A stretch of 64,000 nt of DNA from Aphanomyces cochlioides (Eukaryota > Oomycota > Saprolegniomycetes > Saprolegniales > Verrucalvaceae): assembly GCA_019828595.1 (NCBI GenBank), contig JAHQRK010000003.1:3100001-3164000 (forward strand). Direction: 5' to 3'. The notes under the pieces were generated by a model, which ran no database searches, was not told where the DNA came from, and saw nothing but the letters and a program-made list of their open reading frames with translations. Numbering within the stretch: position 1 is the first letter of the stretch; every line of letters begins with the position of its first letter. The position numbers were made by a program, and so were the translations under genes. Positions 22,125-34,073 of the stretch are shown here, one piece after another.

Positions 22125-24045
22125 ATGGACGCAGAAGTGGCGCGGCTCAAGGCCGAGCTGACCGCAAAGGATGAAACTCTCAACCAGCTAAAAGTCAAAG
22201 CCAAAGCGTTCGCCGAAGCGATGACGAACGAGAAGAAAGGTCTTGAAGGACAGTTGACCCAAGCAAAGAACGAGATGAACGACCTCAAGACCAAAGCCAA
22301 AGCATTCGCTGACAATGTCAAGGCGCAAATCCTCGCTGAGAAGGAGCGCGTCCAAGTGCTGGAAAAGCAACTCCAAGAGACTCGAGCAGCAACACCGGTG
22401 GCAACCCAAGCTGAATCTCCATCGGTGGATAAAGCAGCGATTGAACAGCAAATCCGAGCGCAATCAGAAGCTCAACTGGCAGAAATGCGGCAGTCAATGC
22501 AACGACTGAGCGAAGAAAGCAACAGTCGAATGAATCAAGTTGTGGCAGCACTCCAATCGATGACTCAGTCTGCTTCGTCTGATGTCACTCAGCTCTTGAA
22601 CGATGTTCAAGTCGTCGTAAATACCAAGCTCGCACTTGAGCGACAAGTATCAACGCTTGAGTCGGACAAGCAACTCGCACGAACAAACTCGGCGTCACTG
22701 GCCGACAAACTCCGCAGCGAGATGAACGCGATTGAGGCTGAGTGTGCCAAATTACGATCACAAGAATCAACGTTGCGTATGGAGATTGGACGAGCTCAAG
22801 AACGAGCCCGAGAGCTGGAGGCTGAGCTAGCACGAGAGAAAATGAGCAGTTCAAGCCAAATGGATGGTCTTCAAGACGCCGTGCGAAAACTTGAGTCGGA
22901 ACTCGCTCAAGAGAGAATGAACCACCAAAATCAAGTCCAAGACCAAGTGCGCAAACTTGAATCGGAGCTGGCAGAAGAGCGAAGCAGCAGACAAAATCAA
23001 GTGCAAGGCGCGTTGCAAGAATGGCAAGCAAAGGAAGCTGCTTGGGCGGCTGAGAAGAAGGACATTGTTCAAAAGCACGAAAAATTCCTCAAAGAAGAAG
23101 AAGAAAAGAAGCAGAAGGTCAAGGCGTACGTGGCAGCTCTCACAGCCGAAAAACAGAAGGCACTTGAAGACGTGGACAAGCAACTCAAAGAACGTGATGC
23201 ATTACATGAAAAGCGCATGGCAGAAGTTAAAGCCAAGACGATGGCCAAGTTCACGGAACACGAAAGCGTCATTAAGAAAGGTCAAGAGGAGCTCGAGGCA
23301 CTTCGACAGCTTATGGCCAGCACAACACAGGTAGGGATATCAAGATGCACGCAAGTCACGGACATGGTGATAGAAATATGAAGCTGAGATCAAAATGCTT
23401 CAAACCAAAAAGAAAGAAGCCGAAGAGGAAACAATGGAAATACTCAAGAAGAAGCGACTAGCAGCCAAGGCTGAAACTCAAAAGCTTGCAAATGATCTGG
23501 AAGGCATTCAGAAACGCGCGGCGATGCTAGTGGTAAGCTTTACCTTGATGAGGTGGTGTTTCAAACGCTGGTAGGATGTAACTGGCAACAAATGCTCGCA
23601 TCAAGCCAAACAGCTTGAAGTGCTTCAAGAGCGTGTGCTTGAAGCAATTCATGTCGTGAGCCACCAAAAGAAATGCGACATCTCCAACTTGAACGAGCTT
23701 GCTCAAGTCGTGACTTCGCCTCGAATGAATGCTGCAAACTTGCCTGGTCCTGCCATTGGTCTCAATAAGATTGATGAGGACGTGAGTCATGTGATTGATC
23801 AGGTAGACGAATATTCTTCAGTTGTGCCGACTCAATGACCATAGATGACGGCATTGAGTAACGTGACGGAGCGACTTGTCGACTTGACCTTGGAAGACAG
23901 TGACCTCTCACTGAAGGAAATTGTACTCGATCGCATGAAGAAGCAATTCTCAGCTTGCTTTGTCCACCAATACACCAAATCTGACGAAGCAGGCTTACTC
24001 CGCCAGCGATCTAGTTCGGCGACGGCACCGGAATCGCCATCATAA
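22125..24045 (+). CDS. long coiled-coil protein
   Basis: Exons 22125-23330, 23374-23532, 23575-23781 and 23845-24045 join in phase to 590 residues. The protein is nearly continuous coiled coil, starting with two related units (L-K-V-K-A-K-A-F-A-E-A-M and L-K-T-K-A-K-A-F-A-D-N-V) and including two further copies of R-K-L-E-S-E-L-A-x-E-R. A Ser/Thr-rich tail ends at 24045. No catalytic or targeting motif is evident. Golgin-like tether or centrosomal/cytoskeletal scaffold are possibilities. It precedes the RING-BRCT gene by 166 bp on the same strand. Confidence 0.8.
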
Positions 24046-24130
24046 GCTTTAAGCGTGGCAAAATTGCAAATGATAAGTTTCGCGCCAAAATTTAATCTAT
24101 GATATGATCTGATTGGTTTGACTTCGACGA

Positions 24131-24168
24131 TATCCGGATAACGGGCCAACCAAATCGATTGTCCGGAT
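24131..24168. promoter_or_regulatory. TATCCGGATA element upstream of the RING-BRCT gene
   Basis: A perfect TATCCGGATA lies at 24131-24140 and a half-matching TGTCCGGATAAA about 20 bp further on, 45-80 bp upstream of the ATG at 24212, inside a short intergenic gap. Confidence 0.5.
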
Positions 24169-24211
24169 AAACTGACAGCAGTGCGGAAAAGACAAACAAG
24201 AGGAAAGGACC

Positions 24212-25972
24212 ATGGACGCGTCGGCAGAAAGGACAGCGGCCGAGGAAAGTATGATGCAGCACTTGGGTGTGATACGCGACGAGCTTCAGTGCTACATATG
24301 GTACACCACGATGTAAGTGGAAGCTAAATCTCATGCTCTTCATAGCCATCGAACGCTCCAAGATCCACACTGCCTTGCCTGCAACCACAACTTCTGCAAA
24401 CCATGCATTGATAGCCAGTTGTGCAAAGCAGTGTCCGAGTGCCCGAAATGCGGAATTCCAATGTGCCCAAGCGATGTCCATCGAAATCAGTTTCTAGACG
24501 GTCTGCTAAATGAATGGAAGCTCGTCGAAGCTGCTCTTGCCAAGATTGAGCAACCAACCGGTACACCTGCCAAAAGAAAGCTACCCATAGACTTCGAAAG
24601 TCCGCCATCGTCTACCCAAGGCACGAATATCACAGCAAGCGCTCTCTAATGCTAGATTATCTTAGATGCTATGGCATCATTGCTCTCCACACCACAACTC
24701 AACTCATACAAGAATCGCCTGGAACGCCAAGCCCAGCTCTTGGATGACTCGGTTGCTAGCACGCCTTCGCCGCCTTCTCTCAATACTGCCACGTTACTTC
24801 CACCAAGCTCACGAAAACAAACTTCTTCTTCGATCCCTTCGCCACCATGTGCTGCTTCTTCGCAGGAGACATCTATGTCTGTTCCAACACCACCCAAAGT
24901 TCCCTCTCCACCAAAAAGTGACACCAAGGTTGTTCTTGTTCCACAATCACCACCACGTCGCGGGCCACAACCAATAACTGGTCAAGTGCCCCTCATACCT
25001 GCTACACAGAATGCCGAAGACGATGGTGATGAAATTCCAGAGACTGAATTGCCCGTTTATCGACATGACTATAATGATAATGACGAAGACGAAGAAACCC
25101 AAGCGCCGCGTCTTCATTTCAGTCCCTCATCTCCTTCACCGCCGCACGTTCTGCGAATCGCAGCTACAAATCTGACCAAAGAACAGAACCAGCTTCTACT
25201 GGACTGTGTACGGAGTTTGGGTGGTCGGTTTGGTCAGACTTTTCGCACCAGTCGCGATCCCATCACAAGGTACATGCTATTCTAAATTGAATATTATATA
25301 TATCGCTCTTAGACTGCCAATGCCGCCCGTTTCCCATCTCATCACAACCTCAGACTCCGAGAAAAGATGCCAAAGAACTCAAAAATACATGGAAGGGCTT
25401 GCAGCACAAGCCTGGATCGTCGATATGCAGTATGTTTTCTGATGACGAACCATATTGACCATGTTAGGTGGGTTGTCGAGAGCTATAAGGCTAAGAGGTG
25501 GCTTGCTGAAGATGAGTTTGAGATCATTGGTGATGCCAGTGCGCTAGAAAGTGCAGATGGAACGCCACGGCGATGCCGAACGAGTCCGGTATGTGGCATG
25601 TTCAATGGCGTCGTTCAATTGTGTGAGTAGAAAGGAACAACTCAGATCTTCAAACGATTTTGTTTCAAGCAAATGCACGACTGCATGGAGCAAGCAACGT
25701 CAGTCCAAATCGTTGTCGAAGCCTGTGGCGGTGTGTGGAAAAAGCATGGTGAAAATGGAGACTCAAGGGGGCGAACTGTCGTCGGCATAGTATCAAAATC
25801 ACTCTCCAAGTCGAAATGCAGAGCACTCGCAGTCCGGCATCATCCCATGCTCATCATCCGTGCGAATTGGATCTTCGACAGCATCAGTCACATGCAGGTA
25901 TATTATCGGACCCCCCCTACTGAGTTGACAATTTGGAACCAGTGCCAGCCATACGACAAGTATATCCCATGA
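24212..25972 (+). CDS. RING-BRCT protein, BRCA1/BARD1-like
   Basis: Exons 24212-24300, 24346-24620, 24666-25269, 25313-25429, 25468-25588 and 25631-25972 give about 515 residues. The N-terminal RING reads L-Q-C-Y-I-C, D-P-H-C-L-A-C-N-H-N-F-C-K-P-C and C-P-K-C-G, the BRCA1/BARD1 type, with one cysteine split by intron 1. A Ser/Pro-rich linker follows, then two BRCT repeats (about residues 320-405 and 410-500; W-V-V-E-S-Y and N-W-I-F-D-S-I mark them). Intron 2 (24621-24665) needs a GC donor; reading phase supports it. The layout suggests a ubiquitin ligase or adaptor in DNA-damage repair. It is far shorter than animal BRCA1 and lacks ankyrin repeats. Confidence 0.85.
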
Positions 25973-26000
25973 CGAATATGTAAAATTAGCGTGTAAATCT

Positions 26001-26376
26001 CTATGCTGTCGACGCATGGTCTGTCGATGTCGATGGGACGCGAGGTTGTACTGGCACTTGCATTTCAAAAATGTCAAGGGAGCCTTCATGCTTTACTACA
26101 GAGAGCCATGAGATATCGGTCACATGTTGTTCATAAATTGATACCTGCAATGTTCACCTTTTCGCCGTCGGCGACCGCAATGTGCCGCTGGACGCATGCT
26201 AAAAGTTCTGCTTGAAGCGCATTCAAGTTGACTCCGCTGAGAGCTTGTGATCCCCTTTGATGCGCCAAAATAATTTGCAATCTCTCCTTGGCAATGTTCT
26301 TGGACGCTGATGCCGCATTCGTCGGCGCGGTAACGACACCGGTCTTCGTGAGGAAGTTGTGGAGGAGTTGACGCAT
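26001..26376 (-). CDS. minE: mitochondrial-type MinE, cell-division topological specificity factor
   Basis: Exons 26376-26145 and 26095-26001 with a 49-nt intron give 108 residues. The core I-A-K-E-R-L-Q-I-I-L-A-H-Q-R matches the MinD-binding helix of bacterial MinE, followed by L-Q-A-E-L-L-A-C-V-Q-R-H-I-A-V and, across the intron, the beta-strand region ending G-S-L-D-I-F-E-M-Q-V. The preceding 25 residues are basic and Ser/Thr/Ala-rich, as expected for mitochondrial targeting. In bacteria MinE drives MinD oscillation that places the FtsZ ring; mitochondrial Min proteins are known from several protists. No MinC, MinD or FtsZ gene is in the window. The intron rules out bacterial contamination. 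Confidence 0.9.
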
Positions 26377-26860
26377 CGGTCCGTCGAAAGGATGAATGAC
26401 GAGAATTTACTGAAAATTCTGTAAAAAGTGCGCATATTTTACAAATTGTATACAAAAAGCAAGATAAACTTCAATGGCTTTTCACAAATTCGACATAAAT
26501 TTGAGTTTTCTATAGCTACCATAGCCACGCAAGCTATACAAAAATCAAGTATAAAATGTAACTCTTCTCATCTTATCCACCAGGCTGATAGATTCGACAC
26601 TTTGAGCTGAAGCAACCGCCTCCCGAAGTAATTCAAGGCGTGGATCTCTACAGAGTGCATATTGCTAGAAAGACGATGCAAATTGGAGCGCTTGTTCTGC
26701 TCTCTAGGTGAACAAAACTTGTTGTTTAGAATGGGGTTGTCCTTTCTGGCAGATTTATAGGGCAATTTCTATGTAACCAAATCGTTCTAGTTTGTAATCC
26801 ATGAGTACATTAAAGTACTCCATTTCAGGTACATTTGTTTGTCCTTCCGCGCAATCAACG
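26377..26860. other. intergenic region between divergent MinE and ARF-GEF genes
   Basis: AT-rich in its middle (26420-26570), no supported ORF or RNA gene. It should contain divergent promoters. No TATCCGGATA motif was found here. Confidence 0.4.
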
Positions 26861-29800
26861 ATGGAAATCCTGCGGAATGAGATCCTGAGTGAAATACAAA
26901 CGCTTGTGCATGTCTTTCGCCAAGACTACGTCAAGGTAGACCCTTCCAAATGATCTAGATCGCTAAATGTTGTATAGATCAAGTCGACGCAGCTCCAGGG
27001 GCTTGCATCTCTTCGAGTTCAAGTATACCAATGGGCCGAACCGGCTGATTTTGAATCCCAGACCGTTCTTCGACCATTTCTTGACATCGTGCGCAACGAG
27101 AATACTACAGGGCCATTGACGCGAACGGCAATGGAGTCTGTGTGCAATATTCTACGTGCGTATGAACACCAGACATCGATTTTTGCTCCTGTCGTTGAGA
27201 TGCATCATGCGTTCGTCGAAGTAATTGATGCGGTGACGCAGTGCCGCTTCCAGGAAACAGATCCCGAGAGCGATCAGTATGTGCTTCTTATGGTTGTCCG
27301 CGTGCTCGATGTCGTGATTCAATGTCGTGCAGTGGATGGATTGCCCGTCGATTCAAAGTGGCGCATCTTTGAATCTCTGTTTGGAATTAGCCGTTCGTAC
27401 GAAGTCAGTACTTCCACCGCTTTGCTCCTAAGCTGTGATTTACCTCTAGGTTCGGCTCTCGAGCGTATTGCGGTCACTAGCGACTGAGACGCTACATCAT
27501 CTAGTGCGGGTCCTGTTCGTCCCACAAACAATCGGCGCTGATGTCCAACTCGCCACAAAGATCCTAGGTTTTCTCTGCCAAAAGGTCGACATCTCTCTCG
27601 ATATCTTGCATCATCCTTCGATATCTTTTAGGTCCAAGCAAAATCTCAAGCCACAGAACGTGAAACGATAGTCGCCCTCAATCTTATTCATTCAATTCTC
27701 CACACGAGTGGTGCCGCTCTCGCTCAAGAGCCGTCTCTTCTCGCTCACATCCATGATGATCTTTGCGGTGCTCTACTAATCCTCTGTCGATTGAGGTATT
27801 GCGTTATTTTCTTGAAGGCACCATCACCTTCTAAAAGCGATATTTCCATACCGATTCTAATGGCGAGTCTGCCGCTCTGGCGTCTTCTTTGGGTGCATTT
27901 GCGCATGCATTTGAAGCTTCAATGGGAAGAACTCGTCCTCGGCCTTATAGGCGCTTTGCAAGATCCAAATTTGACTTGGGAATGGAAGCTTGAGCTAGCT
28001 CAACTCGTGGTGGATTTACTCAGCGATGCCGCCTTTGCACTGGACATGTATGTCAACTACGACTGCGATCCTGACCGCTCCAACGTCTTGGAGTGCATCC
28101 TGGACGTCTTGCTGTCGACTGAAACAATGCTCTCAGCATCGACTGACAAAGTTTCGACGGAGGAAATGATCGAGCTTTCTTGCTTAGGTCTCGTCAACGC
28201 GCTTCAGATGCTCTATCGGCGAACACAGCAAACGGAATGGCCAGAGAATGCTTCCATTGGTGCCACACAGCTTCTGGAGCGCCGCCAGCGCAAGCAAGTA
28301 TTCCAAGTATGTCGTTTTTGTCCAAGACGCCTCTAGATTGAACGTTTTCGTAGGAAGCGATCAATTTATTCAACAAGAAACCATTGCAAGGCTTGGCCAT
28401 GTTAGAATCCCGTGGTTTCATTGAATCTCCGATGACTCCAGTCGTTGTGGCCCAATTTCTGCGTTCGCTTCCTCGTGGAATGGACAAAGTACAAGCTCAA
28501 TGATCCCTTGCAGTTCATTTTCCTGTAGAACACTGTTGGCCAAATGCTGGGTGGCTTGGGCAAAGCGTCTGGTGGGAATGCCAATGAGTCCGTCGAGTTT
28601 CAAAGTGAATTACGCCGCGCGTACGTTGAAACCTTTGACTTGGACCAACTTGCCCTCGTTGATGCATTGAGACTATTCCTCTCAGCATTTCGACTCCCTG
28701 GTGAAGCGCAACAGATTGATCGTATCCTGGAAGCCTTTGCCGAGAGGGTTCTTCAAGTTTGCGAGCATTTTATGATTAACTTTTCCACGTAGGTTTACGC
28801 ACAATGCCGCGAACGAGAGCTCTTTGGCTGCGTGGACGTGGCATACTTGTTGAGTTTCTCCATCATCATGCTCAACACCGACTTACACAATCCCAACATT
28901 CGACCTGAAAAGAAGATGTCCTTGCCCGATTTCCTCAAGAATAACACGCATTATGGCCTAAACAATCAACTGGCGCCTCTCCCGGAGGACTACCTGATGA
29001 CAATTTATCATGCGATTGCCACCGATCAGTTCCGAACATTTGAAGAGCATCAAGAGATGACTTTTGCAAGGTCTGTCAATGCTCCAAACCTAATCTGTTC
29101 ACACTTTCAACTAGATGGAATGAATTACAACGTCAATTCCGCACAGCAACAGACCCGACGATCCACAGCATCGCCCATGTGCATGATTATGACGGTCAAG
29201 TGCTTGATTGTCTAGCAGAACGCTTACTTGACGCCGCCCCTCGACTTGTTAGTACTGGTATGCTGATCCCGCTTCTAAAGTCGAATAGTTTGAGTCGCCA
29301 AATCGAAACTTGCGGGATTTGGCCATGCAACTCGTGGTTCTCACTGGTCTTGTCGCGTCGGCTCTGCAGTGTGAGCAAGTTCTACAGAACGTCGTCAAGC
29401 TGCTGGCTGAAACTTCAACTCTCGTGGATGCTATCGACGCCGACGAAACGATAGATGGCGCAGAGTACGTCAGCTCAAGTCGATTTCATTGACGATCTTT
29501 TCTAGATATGCATTTACAAACGACGCATTGGCATGCGCTGCTGCCCAAGGTCTGCTCGAAGTCTGGACGCAATGCGCCAATATGTTTCGATCCCAAGCGT
29601 GGCTTTATCTCAACGCTGTGGTCTGCCGACTTCGTGAATTTCGCTTGGTGCCACACAATCTCCTCCGCCATCGGTAGAGTCAATAACATCCCTTGAAGGC
29701 TTTGTGCTCATGATGCATTTTTGCGTAGACCAAACTTTCGAAGTGTCCATGAAACCACGCAATTTGTCGCGACAGTTCGCCGTCAAGCTATAACCAAGCG

Positions 29801-31369
29801 CACGTCGTTTAAGAAAGCCGCCACCACTTCATCGTCATCGTCGACGTTTTTCCACACGGTGACACGCTTTTTCACCGAAGCTCCGCTTTCTGACTCGATG
29901 GACGACGTACAAGTTACAAACCCCCAGCTTGCAATCGATGATCTTTACTTTGACATCACCGACACGACGATGGTAACCTAGATCTCCTCTTTTTCCATGT
30001 CAGCATTATCTTAGAGCCCTGAGATGGAATGGACGCGACCGCTGGTCTCGTACTACGAACACATGCATCCTCTTTCGGATGCAGCTTTTCTCACATTTTG
30101 CGAAACGGCATGGACGGAAATTGAGCGAGTAGTCTTGCCCCCGTCAAAGACGAAGCCAAAAGTTCCCGTCTTGAGTCCAGGAGGTGCGGTCTTCCTCGAG
30201 CAACTCGTGCTCCAATGCATTGCCCACAATCAAGACTCGACGAAAGTCAATGAGAGATTGTGGAAACATGCGCATCTCCTCTTGAATTGCATGGATCCGC
30301 TCATCCGTGGCAATCTCCAAGTCCAAGGCATGGCGTACGATAACGCTGTCTTCCTCGTTGACACGCTTGTCATGGGTCTCATTACACTCGAGCGTGACTC
30401 CATCTCTCATCTCAACCAACTGCTCGCTGCCCATCGATACTTGGTTCCCCTTGTAGCTCAGCCGCTTCTCCGTGGACTCTGTCAAATATCTACATCCAGC
30501 TTAGATCAAGTGGAACTCGTGCACGCCGTCATTCCAGTCGAGCCGGCTTGGATTCCGTACGACTGATCGCTCCATGAGTTGCAAGTTAATGTGGATTCGA
30601 TAGGGAAGTCGTGGAGTTGCTGGCCAAGTGGATGCACAGTCTCGACGAAGCTCCACAATTGCGACCAAACTTGATCTATCTCGTCTTTACTTGGGGACTG
30701 TTTCCTATCCATGCTGATGAAGCGATTGGAGCTCAGGCGATGAAATATGCCGTCCAATTGTACATTCGAAGCAAATCTTCACCTTCGGACGCCCTCCAAA
30801 TCGTTGGAGGCTTGTTATCGCTGCGCTCTCATTCAAAGAACGATATTCGCTTGGCAAGTGCTCAAGCCACCAAGCAGTGCTTGCTTGAGGTGGACGTCTC
30901 GTTCCCTCCATCGACGTGGCTTTCAATTTTGAGATTTGGATTCCAAGGAGAAATGAAGGATGCAATCACGCCAGTAGATTCTGAAGATTGGGCTGTCCTT
31001 GCAACCTTTCAGATGCCTCAGGTTGATCCACTTCCACCCACTATAGGTCGCCTCCAAATACTGGCACAAGTATTTCTCCACCGGTTGGATGCATTGAAAC
31101 CTTGTGCGGATTTTGAATTCCTCTGGCGTGAAGTAAGTCAAACAAGTCGTGAGTCAAATTCACAATCTTGCTTGTAGCTCCTCGCCGCATTTCAGACGCA
31201 TCTCGATCACACATCTACAGCTGAAGAAGCAAGGGAACTTCTTCGCAACGTTGTTCTCGTCGTTCAAGCGACAAGTTCAACCGAAGTATGGTTTGAAAAG
31301 TCGATTCCAGAGCTCACTGTCCAATTTCCCGACTTGGGCGGCGTTGTACCAGTTGAGCCTCAAGAGTGA
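26861..31369 (+). CDS. large ARF guanine-nucleotide exchange factor, GBF1/GNOM type (Sec7 domain)
   Basis: A multi-exon gene (more than ten exons; introns 40-60 nt) beginning M-E-I-L-R-N-E-I-L and ending at 31369. N-terminal helical repeats resemble the DCB/HUS region of large ARF-GEFs. The Sec7 domain lies at about 28280-29080: N-K-K-P-L-Q-G-L, a catalytic-loop F-R-L-P-G-E-A-Q-Q-I-D-R with the invariant glutamate, and S-F-S-I-I-M-L-N-T-D-L-H-N-P-N. Long HDS-type helical regions follow. The order DCB-HUS-Sec7-HDS puts it with GBF1/GNOM/BIG enzymes that load ARF with GTP at Golgi membranes and so recruit coats such as COPI or AP-1, whose sigma subunit is also encoded here. I did not fix every exon boundary. 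Confidence 0.88.
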
Positions 31370-31589
31370 GAGTATGTTAGTTAGCAAGAATCATGTCGTT
31401 TAATTTGAAAGACAAGCTTTTGTTGTCAAGTATGTGGTTCATTCATGGAGGGGGCACACCAAGGGGGGTCTTGTCCCCCGTGATTGACTGGACGATTTCA
31501 GAGCAGACATGCGAATTTTGGTATATGTGCAATATTAAATCTTATTTAAATTTTCATCGTTGGGATGAAAATCATCGTTGGGATAAGTT

Positions 31590-31662
31590 GTCCGCGTGGC
31601 GCAATGGCTAGCGTTTCGGACTTCTAATCCGGAGGTTGCGGGTTCGAGTCCCGTCGTGGACG
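31590..31662 (+). tRNA. trnR-UCU: tRNA-Arg(UCU), copy 1
   Basis: 73 nt with a complete cloverleaf: acceptor GTCCGCG pairs with CGTGGAC plus a G discriminator; the anticodon loop CTTCTAA exposes TCT; the T arm has GGTTCGAGTCC. No intron. A T5 run at 31667-31671 serves as Pol III terminator. Internal A and B boxes (TGGCGCAATGG, GGTTCGAGTCC) are intact. Confidence 0.96.
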
Positions 31663-31809
31663 ACACTTTTTCGAAACAAATATTCTCGAAAGGATTTTCG
31701 AGCTTAAAACAGCTTCATAATGAAAAGAAAACATTTCAATTTTTTAACTTTTGGATGTGCAAACATTTATATGCAAATGGTAGTTTAAAATTCTTTAAGG
31801 GTTTATTAA

Positions 31810-31882
31810 GTCCTCGTGGCGCAATGGATAGCGCATCTGACTTCTAATCAGGAGGTTGTGGGTTCGAGTCCCATCGGGGACG
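31810..31882 (+). tRNA. trnR-UCU: tRNA-Arg(UCU), copy 2
   Basis: 73 nt, same anticodon and loop CTTCTAA as copy 1, acceptor GTCCTCG pairing with CGGGGAC, T arm GGTTCGAGTCC. It differs from copy 1 in the acceptor, D arm and anticodon stem, mostly in ways that keep pairing. A T5 terminator is at 31886-31890. It starts 147 bp after the end of copy 1. Confidence 0.96.
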
Positions 31883-32055
31883 CTCTTTTTCCCATTTTCA
31901 CTGACTTCGAACGGTTTTAGTGTGAGAATGGATGTTTTGCAGATTAGTGTGAGAAAGGCTGCAAGCCTATTCACGGTCAAACGATGGAAGACTTGAAAAT
32001 AGTGTGAGTTGTCAGTCACAAGCAATAAACCCCGTTCCCACACAGGCGGAACATC

Positions 32056-33804
32056 ATGATTGCAGTCGAGGCTTGGACCGCCAAGCAACTCGCGGTCCTC
32101 GGCGTGGACAGTGTCTTTGCACCGTACGTGCTTGGAATGCTCAATATGAACGGCCCAGCGAGTGAAGACGAGGAAGATGAGAAACGCCAGGAAGTTTTGG
32201 ATCTGTTGATGGGATGGCTCGACGAGTCGCATCAAGTAGAGAGTGCCGTGTGTCGAGCACGATGTATCTCATGTCGCTAGGTACAAGCGGAAAACTTTGT
32301 CGACGAACTTCTCCTGTATGTGAAGAATCCCCATCAATTGGCGCTTCTCCATGACTCGATTCCTTCGATGGACAATGATACGACGGAAGGCACTGTGGAT
32401 GACCAGCCGCAGTTGAAAGCGACGGCTTCAGCTTTTGTCCCATCGTCGCTGGTACAGTTGTTTTGAGCATACTTGGCGCCTACAATGAGCTAGGAAAGAC
32501 CACTGCAAGATGATGTACCGCCGCCCCACACTGACGAGTTTGAACTCGACGTTGAAGACGAAGAAGCCTTTTACTGGTCGGTGGCATACGAGGTTGGTCC
32601 TCTTGGTAGTCACATGGAAACTCCCATTCGCAATAGCTTGTTGAACAATTGCTTGTCATCTTTCCTTCGATGGACCCCGAGCGCCTGCTTGATTTGCTCA
32701 AAGAGGTGGACTTGAATGTTCAGCGCGCTCAGGTATTGCTTTGTTATGGATTGCTCTGAAACATCGTCTAGGCCACAATGCAAGGTATTGTTGATTCGGA
32801 GCAAACCAAAGGGAATGCGCAAGTATGCCGCCATTATCTTCAAGGAGATTGTCGCCGCGCAGATTGCTGGGTACTTCAACTTCTTCCTGTTGTTTGTCAT
32901 GTTGTGGCTTTGTAGTTTCTTCACGATACTCACCTTATTCCGTGCCGGTACTGGATTCGTGGTGGCTGTTTGCAAGGTGACGAGTGCGCTTTTGCACATT
33001 CGTTTGCAGTTGCTGTTTCCCAATACTCAGCACAGCCTGTCGAGGAAGAGGATGAAGGGAATGTGGAAGATCAGATTGAGTGGAATTTTCCATCCCTTCA
33101 AGAAGGAAATGGAATGGCAAAGGTTGCGCCATCTGTCGAAGAGTCACTTTCCCTTGATTTTAAGCGTGCTGTCTCGACTTCAGCACCGCGACCCCCTCCA
33201 ACCTTCTCGTCGTCGTTTGCCTATCAGGTGCAGATTGTTATGGCATGGTTCATATGCTTACTATTCACAGGCCCCGACCAAAAAGCAACCTGGGAAATCG
33301 ACGACAATGTCCATCACACAATGGGTTGAAACGGGTGACCATGTGGCCGCGCAATATCAGAAAGCTCGTGCCACCGCACGCGACTTGGCTCTTGCTCGAA
33401 ACCAATGCTTCATGAATGCAACCCGTGCCTTCCGTGCGAATAACAAGGCTCTTGCCAAGAGTCTCTCACGTCAAGGCCAGCAATTGAATGCGGACATGAA
33501 GCAAGCTCACTTTGAAGCCGCCACGATTATCTTCGAAGCGCGCAATCCACATTACGAAGTCGATGGGATTGTCGACCTTCATGGTCTCCACGTCGCTGAA
33601 GCTGTCGAACTACTCGCTTGGCTTCTCCCAAGTATCAAAACCCGCGACTCGATCTGCGTCGTGACGGGATCGGGTCACCATTCGCACCATCAGCGTCTCC
33701 GGCCGGCTGTCGAACGCTTCTTGACCGCGGAGGGATACACATTCACTAGCGTTCCAGATCGAAAGGGATATGTTGGAATGCTCAATGTATCGTTGCGTTG
33801 GTGA
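32056..33804 (+). CDS. CUE-like, tandem CCCH zinc finger and SMR domain protein
   Basis: About seven exons. An N-terminal helical part includes a CUE-like ubiquitin-binding helix set (L-V-I-F-P-S-M-D-P-E-R-L-L and D-L-N-V-Q-R-A-Q-A-T-M). Two CCCH fingers follow: C-R-H-Y-L-Q-G-D-C-R-R-A-D-C with H after an intron, and C-R-Y-W-I-R-G-G-C-L-Q-G-D-E-C-A-F-A-H. The last 120 residues are a Smr domain: V-D-L-H-G-L-H-V-A-E-A-V-E-L-L and V-T-G-S-G-H-H-S. Smr domains can be endonucleases or nucleic-acid binders; with CUE and CCCH this recalls N4BP2/Cue2-type factors that cut mRNA on stalled ribosomes. That role is inferred. Confidence 0.87.
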
Positions 33805-34073
33805 CATGCAATCTTCTGTGTGAACTCAGTCCACATAAATTCGCCGCCGCCAATGGTCGTAGAAGTGCCATCTTCTTGCCAAAGTTGACGGAAAGTCCAC
33901 TTCACCTGGATGGAATGCGCAGAAAGCGCGCGAAAAGAAAATGACCAAAAGCTCAACTTTTGTCGGGATATCAAATCCGAGGGGTGCAGGTGTAGGGCTT
34001 TGCTAATTAGGGTTGAAGGGGTTGAGAGCTTGACAGTGAAGGTCTCACTCAATCTGTCCCTTCCCAGCTCACA

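Noticed and set aside
26001..26376. MinE as bacterial contamination
   Set aside because: It has a spliceosomal intron that must be removed to give the conserved C-terminus, and it lies 28 bp from an intron-rich nuclear gene.
31596..31847. 83-codon frame between the tRNAs
   Set aside because: It runs through two complete tRNA genes and their terminators.
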